A stretch of DNA of 8,682 nt. Origin: an uncultured Collinsella sp. GTDB lineage: Bacteria > Actinomycetota > Coriobacteriia > Coriobacteriales > Coriobacteriaceae. Shown here piece after piece: positions 1 through 5,758 of the stretch. The translations under genes and the position numbers were made by a program. The notes under the pieces were generated by a model that saw only the letters and a program-made list of their open reading frames with translations, was not told the DNA's origin and searched no databases. The first letter of the stretch is position 1. The number at the start of each line of letters is the position of its first letter. The stretch covers positions 1-8,682 of the forward strand of contig CABURG010000068.1 of assembly GCA_902493835.1 (NCBI GenBank). The letters run 5' to 3'.

Positions 1-1128
1 CCTGCCGATATCATGGCGTGTCCCGAGTCGATGACGGGCGCTTATCTGACCGGTAAACGAATGATCCGGGTGCCTGATGAACGGCGCAAGCCCGGTCGCG
101 GCTGCCTTAAAATTACGGGCGCTCGAGCCAACAACCTCAAAAACGTTACTGCCAAAATCGAGTTTGGTACGCTTACGGTTGTTACCGGCGTGTCGGGATC
201 GGGCAAGAGCTCCCTGGTTACCGACACCATTGCGCCTGCCCTTACGAATGCCATTCACCGCTCGACGCGCCCTGTGGGTCCGTATAAAAAAATCGAGGGC
301 ATCGAGTGCATCGATAAGGTTATCGATATCGACCAGTCGCCGATTGGCCGCACGCCGCGCTCCAACCCTGCTACCTATATCGGCCTGTGGGATGATCTTC
401 GCGCGCTGTTTGCGAGTACGCCGGAGTCGAAGGCGCGCGGCTACTCGCCGGGTCGTTTCTCCTTTAATGTGAGTGGCGGGCGCTGTGAGGCGTGCAAGGG
501 CGATGGGCAGATTAAGATCGAGATGCACTTCCTTCCCGATATCTACGTTCCCTGCGAAGTTTGCGGCGGTAAACGCTACAACCGCGAGACACTCGAGGTC
601 ACCTACCGTGGCAAGACCATCTCGGACGTGCTCGACATGAGCGTCACCGAGGCGCTGGCCTTCTTTGGGAATATCCCGCAGATCAAGCGAAAGCTCCAGA
701 CGCTGTACGATGTAGGCTTGGGCTACGTGAGCCTGGGCCAGCCCGCCACGACGCTCTCGGGCGGCGAGGCGCAGCGTGTGAAGCTCGCCAAGGAGCTTCA
801 TCGACGCCAGACGGGCAAGACGTTCTATATTTTGGACGAGCCGACGACCGGTCTTCATTTTGAGGACGTCCGCCAGCTGCTCGATGTGCTGCAGCGCTTG
901 GTCGATGCGGGCAACACGGTGCTGGTGATTGAGCACAACCTTGATGTCATCAAGGTTGCCGACCGCCTGATCGATATGGGTCCCGAGGGCGGTAACGGCG
1001 GCGGAACCGTCGTGGTTTCGGGCACACCGGAGCAGGTTGCGGACTGTCCGCAGAGTTATACGGGCAAGTTTTTGGCGCCTTTGCTCAGGCGTGACCGGGA
1101 GCGTCAGGCTCAACTTGATGCTCAATAA
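1..1128 (+). CDS. uvrA: UvrA, excinuclease ABC subunit A (C-terminal part, 5' end cut by window)
   Basis: UvrA is the ATPase that, with UvrB, scans DNA for bulky lesions in nucleotide excision repair. The frame is open from base 1, so the gene starts left of the window and the ATG at 13 is internal. The visible 375 codons are roughly the last 40% of a usual ~940-residue UvrA. The first ~20 residues match the tail of the first ATPase half. The second ABC half follows: Walker A GVSGSGKS (187-210); a zinc module CxxC-X19-CxxC with cysteine codons at 484, 493, 553 and 562; ABC signature LSGGEAQR (754-777); Walker B YILDEPT (826-846); and an H-loop histidine at 934. All ATPase and zinc residues are present, so this half looks functional. 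The C-terminal tail is short, charged and ordinary. The next gene is 132 bp away, across a stem-loop, so uvrA probably ends its own transcription unit. The family call is very secure. Confidence 0.97.
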   Translation, partial: PADIMACPESMTGAYLTGKRMIRVPDERRKPGRGCLKITGARANNLKNVTAKIEFGTLTVVTGVSGSGKSSLVTDTIAPALTNAIHRSTRPVGPYKKIEGIECIDKVIDIDQSPIGRTPRSNPATYIGLWDDLRALFASTPESKARGYSPGRFSFNVSGGRCEACKGDGQIKIEMHFLPDIYVPCEVCGGKRYNRETLEVTYRGKTISDVLDMSVTEALAFFGNIPQIKRKLQTLYDVGLGYVSLGQPATTLSGGEAQRVKLAKELHRRQTGKTFYILDEPTTGLHFEDVRQLLDVLQRLVDAGNTVLVIEHNLDVIKVADRLIDMGPEGGNGGGTVVVSGTPEQVADCPQSYTGKFLAPLLRRDRERQAQLDAQ

Positions 1129-1147
1129 ATAGGCGATTCAGTTTATG

Positions 1148-1180
1148 GGCGCCATCGACTCCTTGTGATTCGATGGCGCT
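1148..1180 (+). terminator. Stem-loop after uvrA, possible weak terminator
   Basis: GCGCCATCGA (1149-1158) and TCGATGGCGC (1170-1179) form a perfect 10-bp stem with an 11-nt loop, extendable by one G-T pair. It sits 20 bp after the uvrA stop, where a terminator would be expected. However, the bases after the stem (TTGCTGTG) are not a real T-tract, so intrinsic termination would be weak. It could instead protect the mRNA 3' end or serve as a Rho-assisted site. The pairing is seen directly; the terminator role is inferred. Confidence 0.5.
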
Positions 1181-1192
1181 TGCTGTGCCGAA

Positions 1193-1223
1193 GTGACGTA
1201 TGCAGCCGAATTGGACATATACT
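1193..1223 (+). promoter_or_regulatory. Possible promoter for the ybaK-murJ-uvrC unit
   Basis: TATACT (1218-1223) is one base off the consensus -10 box and lies 37 bp before the ybaK start, predicting a leader of about 30 nt. The only -35 candidate is GTGACG (1193-1198), a four-of-six match at a long 19-bp spacing. It follows the uvrA stem-loop and is the only likely site in this gap. Confidence is low because of the weak -35. Confidence 0.3.
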
Positions 1224-1244
1224 TAATCTTTGCGTCCGAATGCG

Positions 1245-1254
1245 AGGGAAAGGA
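1245..1254 (+). promoter_or_regulatory. Ribosome binding site that fixes the ybaK start
   Basis: AGGGAAAGGA is purine-rich and lies 6 nt before the ATG at 1261. The frame is open further upstream, to a GTG at 1165 and an ATG at 1240. Neither has a Shine-Dalgarno sequence, and the GTG lies inside the stem-loop. The ATG at 1261 is therefore preferred. Confidence 0.7.
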
Positions 1255-1260
1255 TATGTC

Positions 1261-1761
1261 ATGGCAAAGGCTGTAAAGACGCCAAAAACCAATGCGATGC
1301 GCGAGCTGGAAAGCGCCGGCATTTCCTATGTTCTACATACGTACGAAGACGATGGTGATGAGTCGGTGGGCCTGGGGGTCGCGATTTCGGAGCAGCTTGG
1401 CGAGGAGCCCGGTCAAGGATTTAAGACCTTGGTCTGCGTGACGCCGTCCAACGACCATGTCGTGTGCTGCATCCCTGTTGCCGATGAGCTCGATCTAAAG
1501 TCCGCCGCGCGTGCCGCGGGGGAGAAGTCCTTGGTTATGATGCATGTGAAGGATTTGCTTGCGGCGACTGGCTACGTTCGCGGCGGCTGCAGCCCGGTCG
1601 GTATGAAAAAACGCTACCGGACGCTCATTGATGAGACGTGTGTCCTTTGGGATACCATTTTTATTTCGGGAGGCAAGCGTGGTTATCAGCTCGAGCTTGC
1701 ACCCGATGATTTAATTGCATTTTGCGGGGCGACGGTTGCCGCGATTACGAGAGAGGACTGA
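1261..1761 (+). CDS. ybaK: YbaK/EbsC-family Cys-tRNA(Pro) deacylase
   Basis: Proteins of this family hydrolyse Cys-tRNA(Pro) mischarged by prolyl-tRNA synthetase, a cytosolic proofreading step in trans. The 166-residue product matches the usual length of about 155-165. Diagnostic segments are GFKTLV (53-58), whose Lys55 sits where the family's key lysine lies; DELDLK (75-80); GYVRGGCSPVGMKK (104-117); and ISGGKRGYQLELAPDDL (135-151), the glycine-rich end of the substrate pocket. The start at 1261 is chosen for its ribosome binding site and because it removes an unrelated 32-residue extension. Downstream, murJ begins 3 bp after the stop, which implies co-transcription and probable translational coupling. 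The YbaK family call is firm. Exact tRNA specificity (YbaK versus ProX or related paralogues) is inferred from overall likeness. Cys110 in the GGCSP segment is typical of YbaK proteins. Confidence 0.93.
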   Translation: MAKAVKTPKTNAMRELESAGISYVLHTYEDDGDESVGLGVAISEQLGEEPGQGFKTLVCVTPSNDHVVCCIPVADELDLKSAARAAGEKSLVMMHVKDLLAATGYVRGGCSPVGMKKRYRTLIDETCVLWDTIFISGGKRGYQLELAPDDLIAFCGATVAAITRED

Positions 1762-1764
1762 GCG

Positions 1765-3447
1765 ATGCCGCAGGAAGAATTGAAGCGCGGAGCTCATTTT
1801 GCAAAAGAATCTGCGCCTCAGACACCCTCATCCGAAGCTTCTTCGTCGCGAGATGACACTGACGACATGGGCTCGTCGGACTACTCCACGGTTGGTCGTT
1901 CCGCCGGGCTTATGACCATCCTGACTATCGTGTCTCGCGTCACCGGTTTTATCCGCACGTGGGCAATGGCGGCCGCTATCGGCATGTCGCTACTCTCGTC
2001 CTCCTATCAGGTCGCCAACAACCTGCCCAATATGCTCTACGAACTCGTGATGGGTGGCATGCTCGTGACGGCGTTTTTGCCCGTGTACATGGGCGTGAGG
2101 CGTGAGCAGGGTCGCGAGGCCTCGAACGAGTACGTGGGCAACCTGCTCGGCATTCTGCTTTTAGTGCTGGGTGGCATTTCGTTGCTGGGGACCGTGTTCG
2201 CCCCGGGCTTTATCTGGACGCAATCGTTCCTTTCGGGTGACGGTGGCAGCATGGATACCGCTGCGTTCATGTTCCGTTTCTTTGCCATCCAGATTCTGTT
2301 TTATGGTTTGGGCTCGGTGTTCTCGGGCGTTCTCAACGCACACCGCGACTACTTTTGGTCGACGTTTGCCCCGGTCCTCAACAATGTGATCGTCATTGCG
2401 AGCTTTATGTGTTTTGCGCCCGTGTCCGCACAGTTTGGCGAACGTGCCGGCATCATCTTGATTGCGGCCGGTACGACCCTCGGTGTCTTTGTTCAGATGG
2501 CATGTCAGATTCCCGCGCTTGGCAAGCACGGCGTGCATCCCCATATCCATATCGACTTTAAGGACCCCGCGCTGCGCCAGACGATTGCGCTCGGTATCCC
2601 GACGCTGCTCGCCACGGTGTGCATGTTTGTCTCGACTTCTATCACCAACGCTGCCGCGCTGGTGGTCCAGCCCGAGACGGGTCCTTCCGTCATCGCCTAT
2701 GCGCGCCTGTGGTACACGCTGCCCTACGCGCTGATTGCCGCCTCGCTTTCGACGGCGCTCTATACCGAGCTCTCTCATGACGCACAGGAGAAGGATTACG
2801 ACAGCGTTCGCACGGGCATTTCGCGTGGCGTCGCCCAGATGCTGTTCTTCCTGATTCCGTTCGCACTGTACCTGATTGTCTTCGCACGTCCGCTCAATAT
2901 GATCTACTGTGCTGGCAAGTTCGATGAATCCGGCGTGGCGCTGGTGTCCGAGTACCTTGTCTACCTGGCGCTCTCGCTGCCGCTCTACGGCGTGGTCGTG
3001 TTGATGCAGAAGAGCTTCTCTGCCTTGCTCGACATGAAGCCCTATAGCCGCTATTGCCTGTATTCCGCCATCGGCCAGGCCGGCTCGGTTCTGCTGTTTG
3101 GCGTTGTGCTGGGCTTCGGTATGCCGGCAATCGCGCTTTCGTATGTCGTCGACTACGTGATCTTGGTCGGCTGTTCGCTGTGGTGGCTGCGTCGTCGCCT
3201 GCGTGGCCTTCAGGTCAAATCTATCCTACATGGCGGTTTCTTTGGCCTTTTGCTCGGTGGTCTAGGTGCTGCCGCAGGCGCCGGCGTCATGTGGGCGCTT
3301 GAACACTTTGTCGGGGCACTTGGCGGCTCGATTCTGATTACTCTTGGCTACGTTTGCGTTGCGGGTGTCGCCTCGCTTGTTGTTACCTTTGGCCTTGCCG
3401 TCGTCCTTAAGATGCCCGAGGTCTCGGCGCTGCTTCGTCGCAAGTAG
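1765..3447 (+). CDS. murJ: MurJ (MviN-type) lipid II flippase
   Basis: MurJ is the MOP-superfamily integral membrane protein that moves the peptidoglycan precursor lipid II to the outer face of the membrane. The 560-residue product is hydrophobic throughout from about residue 46, compatible with the family's ~14 helices. The hallmark N-terminal segment VSRVTGFIR (56-64) carries Arg58 and Arg64, which align with E. coli MurJ Arg18 and Arg24. The following YQVANNLPNMLYELVMGG (81-98) has Tyr-Glu where E. coli has Arg-Arg; this Y-E-L form resembles actinobacterial MviN as I know it. Residues 1-43 are a polar Ser/Asp/Glu-rich cytoplasmic extension. Met35 (1867) is an alternative start, but the ATG at 1765 has GAGAGG (1751-1756) 8 nt upstream, inside the end of ybaK, and is favoured. 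The gene overlaps nothing, starts 3 bp after ybaK and abuts uvrC. No kinase-like domain is fused at the C-terminus, unlike mycobacterial MviN. Confidence 0.95.
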   Translation: MPQEELKRGAHFAKESAPQTPSSEASSSRDDTDDMGSSDYSTVGRSAGLMTILTIVSRVTGFIRTWAMAAAIGMSLLSSSYQVANNLPNMLYELVMGGMLVTAFLPVYMGVRREQGREASNEYVGNLLGILLLVLGGISLLGTVFAPGFIWTQSFLSGDGGSMDTAAFMFRFFAIQILFYGLGSVFSGVLNAHRDYFWSTFAPVLNNVIVIASFMCFAPVSAQFGERAGIILIAAGTTLGVFVQMACQIPALGKHGVHPHIHIDFKDPALRQTIALGIPTLLATVCMFVSTSITNAAALVVQPETGPSVIAYARLWYTLPYALIAASLSTALYTELSHDAQEKDYDSVRTGISRGVAQMLFFLIPFALYLIVFARPLNMIYCAGKFDESGVALVSEYLVYLALSLPLYGVVVLMQKSFSALLDMKPYSRYCLYSAIGQAGSVLLFGVVLGFGMPAIALSYVVDYVILVGCSLWWLRRRLRGLQVKSILHGGFFGLLLGGLGAAAGAGVMWALEHFVGALGGSILITLGYVCVAGVASLVVTFGLAVVLKMPEVSALLRRK

Positions 3448-5394
3448 GTGCGCGTGGCCGGTCACGACAACATACCAACGCTTGCCGAGCAGGTTTCGCG
3501 CGTTCCCACACAGCCCGGATGCTACCTTTGGAAGGATGCCAAGGGCGATGTCATCTACGTGGGCAAGGCGAAAAACCTGCGCGCCCGCATGCGTCAATAC
3601 GTGACACTGCAGGATGAGCGTCAAAAGATCCCGCTGATGATGCAGCTGGTGGCGAGCTTTGACTACATCGTTGTCGAAACCGAGCATGAGGCGCTTGTAC
3701 TCGAGCGCAACCTGATCGGCCAGTACCATCCGTACTTTAACGTCGACCTCAAGGATGACAAGAGCTACCCCTTTATCGCCATTACAAAGGGCGACCTGTA
3801 TCCCGCGATCAAATACACGCGTGAGCGTCATAAGCCGGGAACGCGCTATTTTGGACCCTATACCGATAGCCGTGCGGCACGTGAGACGATAGATACGCTG
3901 CGCAAGGTTATCCCCATCTGCTCTGCATCCTGTGCGGAGTGGCGTCGTTGTCGCCGTACCATCGAGTCCCACAAGGGCGAGGAAGACATCGTCAATATGA
4001 TTTGCGCACAAAACGGGCGTCCCTGCTTTGACTACCATGTCGGGCGCGGCCCGGGTGCGTGTGTCGGCGCGATTTCCCCGGCAGACTATGCCAAGAACGT
4101 CAAGCGTGTCGAGCGTTTTTTGTCGGGCCATCGCAAGGATGTCGTCGATGAGCTGACCTCCGAGATGACGGATGCCGCCGAGGCGCTCGACTTTGAGCGC
4201 GCGGCACGCGTCAAACGTCGTTTGGAGGTCATCAGGGGTCTGGACGATCGTCAGCAAGTCGTTTTTCCCTCCAGTGTCGATATCGATGTCATCGGGTTCT
4301 ATCGCGAGGAGACCATCTCCGCCGCTTGCGTCTTCGTCGTTCGCGAGGGCCGAACAGTTCGCACCTGCGAGTTCATTCTCGACAAGGGTCTTGATGTTGA
4401 CGAGGAAGAGCTCCAGTCGGGCTTTCTTAAGCGCTATTACGACGAGACGGCTGATATTCCAGCTGAGGTCAACCTTTCCGTCGAGCTTGAGGATGCGGAG
4501 GCGCTGGGGGAGTGGCTTGCGGGCAAGCGTGAGCGTTCCTGCCATCTCCATAGGCCGCAGCGTGGCGAAAAGCACCGTCTGCTCGATATGGCATCCAAAA
4601 ATGCGCGCCATGCCCTCATGCGCTACATGATGCGAACGGGGTACGCTGACGACCGCACCAATCAAGCGCTGCTGGAGCTCGAAAGTGCGTTGGCGCTGCC
4701 ATCGCCGCCGTTGCGTATCGAGTGCTTCGATATCTCTACACTGCATGGCACCTTTACGGTCGCCTCAATGGTGGTGTTTACCAACGGGCGCGCCGACAAG
4801 AGCCAGTACCGTCGTTTTAAAATTCAGGCCGAATTGGACGAGGCAAACGACTTCGTGTCGATGTCCGAGGTTTTGGGACGACGCTATGCTCCCGAGCGCA
4901 TGGCCGACGAGCGCTTTGGCTCGCGCCCCGATTTGCTCGTTGTCGATGGCGGTAAGCCGCAATTGACCGCTGCGATCAAGCAACTTGAGGCTCTTGGGCT
5001 CGATATACCAGTTTGTGGCTTGGCGAAGGCCGACGAGGAAGTTTTTGTGCCTTGGGACGAGACTCCTGTCGTGCTGCCGACCGGGTCTGCTTCGCTCTAT
5101 CTAATTAAACAGGTACGCGATGAGTCCCACCGATTTGCCATCACGTTCCATCGCGAATTGCGCGACAAGGCCATGACGGTTTCGGTACTCGATGACGTTC
5201 CAGGCGTGGGACCCACCAGAAAACGTGCCCTTATGCGCCATTTTGGCTCGATGAAGCGTTTGCGCGCGGCGAGCGAGCAAGAGATCGCGGAAGTTCGCGG
5301 CATACCGGCCGATGTTGCCAAGGCGGTCCACGAGGCGCTCGTTGCATGGAATGCCGAGCGCGCCGAGGCGGCGGCTGGCCATTCCGATAGCTAA
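3448..5394 (+). CDS. uvrC: UvrC, excinuclease ABC subunit C
   Basis: UvrC makes the dual incisions around a lesion bound by UvrB. Domains in order are all present: a GIY-YIG nuclease for the 3' cut (GCY 24-26, YVG 37-39, Arg45 in NLRAR); a cysteine-containing region (158-207); a UVR motif that binds UvrB (~232-267); the RNase H-like nuclease for the 5' cut, with ECFDIS (Asp428), NDF (Asp468), VVDGGKP (Asp500) and DESHRF (His561); and a helix-hairpin-helix pair (VPGVGPTRKR, ~584 to 632). The length of 648 is slightly above E. coli's 610, partly from extra residues in the cysteine region, where one expected cysteine is Gly201. The start is GTG at 3448, touching the murJ stop. GTG at 3454 is equally possible, with AGGTG (3446-3450) close upstream; the difference is two residues. 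The tight junction implies coupling with murJ. No terminator is obvious after the stop. Confidence 0.97.
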   Translation: MRVAGHDNIPTLAEQVSRVPTQPGCYLWKDAKGDVIYVGKAKNLRARMRQYVTLQDERQKIPLMMQLVASFDYIVVETEHEALVLERNLIGQYHPYFNVDLKDDKSYPFIAITKGDLYPAIKYTRERHKPGTRYFGPYTDSRAARETIDTLRKVIPICSASCAEWRRCRRTIESHKGEEDIVNMICAQNGRPCFDYHVGRGPGACVGAISPADYAKNVKRVERFLSGHRKDVVDELTSEMTDAAEALDFERAARVKRRLEVIRGLDDRQQVVFPSSVDIDVIGFYREETISAACVFVVREGRTVRTCEFILDKGLDVDEEELQSGFLKRYYDETADIPAEVNLSVELEDAEALGEWLAGKRERSCHLHRPQRGEKHRLLDMASKNARHALMRYMMRTGYADDRTNQALLELESALALPSPPLRIECFDISTLHGTFTVASMVVFTNGRADKSQYRRFKIQAELDEANDFVSMSEVLGRRYAPERMADERFGSRPDLLVVDGGKPQLTAAIKQLEALGLDIPVCGLAKADEEVFVPWDETPVVLPTGSASLYLIKQVRDESHRFAITFHRELRDKAMTVSVLDDVPGVGPTRKRALMRHFGSMKRLRAASEQEIAEVRGIPADVAKAVHEALVAWNAERAEAAAGHSDS

Positions 5395-5494
5395 ACACGA
5401 GCCTAAACAACTGATATACATGATTGCGCGATTCTCAACCATTTATTTCGCCATGATTGCCTGCTGGTTTCGGGTTTTATTAACGCTAAAACGT
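5395..5494 (+). other. Non-coding stretch after uvrC, nothing firm seen
   Basis: This is the first 100 bp of a 364-bp gap. It is richer in A and T than the genes on either side. I see no terminator-like hairpin with a T-tract. CATGATTGC occurs twice (5419-5427 and 5452-5460), 33 bp apart. A 41-codon open frame from ATG 5420 to 5545 has no ribosome binding site and runs through the predicted promoter, so it is not called as a gene. The A/T-rich 5475-5491 just before the -35 box could act as an UP element. Confidence 0.4.
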
Positions 5495-5526
5495 TTGACT
5501 AACCCAAGCGAAAACCCTGCTATCCT
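5495..5526 (+). promoter_or_regulatory. Candidate promoter for the ABC importer operon
   Basis: TTGACT (5495-5500) is five of six against the -35 consensus. TGCTATCCT (5518-5526) is an extended -10 (TGnTAT..T). The spacer of 20 bp is longer than the ideal 17, but an extended -10 tolerates a poor -35 fit. Transcription would begin near 5533, giving a leader of about 225 nt before the binding protein gene. Short dyads surround the site (GTTTTA/TAAAAC, AACG/CGTT, AACCC/GGGTT) and may be operator half-sites. The elements are read directly; promoter activity is inferred. Confidence 0.5.
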
Positions 5527-5532
5527 GCGGGT

Positions 5533-5758
5533 TGACGAAGACTGATATCTCACCTCGTCGATACATACTGTCTGGCGAATCATTTGTCAATGAATTCGGT
5601 GAACGGTAGTAAATACCGTTCAAGCGTATGTATGTATCGGTCGCCGAGCGCGGCACCTCAGTTGGGTTCGTCGGTAGGTAAGGTATATATCGTCCGCAAG
5701 TTGCGCGGGGGCAAGTCTAGGTGCTCCCGAGTAAGATTCTCTATTGATAGGAGAAGAC
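5533..5758 (+). promoter_or_regulatory. Structured 5' leader, candidate cis-regulatory RNA of unknown class
   Basis: Pairing by eye gives a three-way junction. P1 joins CGATACATAC (5559-5568) to GTATGTATCG (5630-5639), with two G-T pairs outside. P2 joins 5577-5584 to 5589-5597 with one bulged A (5593) and a TGTC loop. P3 is TGAACGGTA (5600-5608) with TACCGTTCA (5614-5622) and a 5-nt loop, a perfect 9-bp stem. Joining strands are 5569-5576, 5598-5599 and 5623-5629. TCGG/CCGA (5637-5647) would compete with the right arm of P1, which could form a switch. Downstream, CGGGGGCA (5706-5713) pairs with TGCTCCCG (5722-5729) with one G-U; it lacks a T-tract and ends 19 nt before the ribosome binding site. 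I do not recognise the conserved bases of purine, TPP, SAM, cobalamin, guanidine, c-di-GMP or T-box RNAs. A regulatory role is inferred from structure, leader length and position. Confidence 0.4.
5749..5753 (+). promoter_or_regulatory. Ribosome binding site that fixes the binding protein start
   Basis: AGGAG lies 5 nt before the ATG at 5759. An in-frame TTG at 5744 would place the site inside the coding region and has no Shine-Dalgarno of its own, so 5759 is the start. Confidence 0.85.

Noticed and set aside
1165..1260. Longer ybaK start at GTG 1165
   Set aside because: The extra residues match nothing in the family, the start lies in the loop of the stem-loop, and a good ribosome binding site points to ATG 1261.
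3262..4746. 494-codon open frame on the - strand across murJ and uvrC
   Set aside because: It is codon-aligned with both sense genes, which carry clear family motifs, so it is a mirror of their codon bias.
5420..5545. Possible 41-residue membrane peptide (ATG 5420 to TGA 5545)
   Set aside because: It has no ribosome binding site, and its 3' half overlaps the predicted -35/-10 promoter and transcription start.
5651..5659. CGCGG-ACC-like bases resembling the complement of the T-box core
   Set aside because: The match is partial and in the reverse orientation for this transcript, with no specifier loop or following terminator.
5628..5681. Possible 17-residue leader peptide (ATG 5628 to TAA 5681)
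   Set aside because: There is no Shine-Dalgarno before it, its start lies within the P1 stem region, and there is no run of a single amino acid as in classical attenuators.
5671..5684. GGTAGGTAAGGT resembling part of a c-di-GMP-I riboswitch
   Set aside because: Only a few bases agree, and the other conserved segments of that class are missing from the leader.
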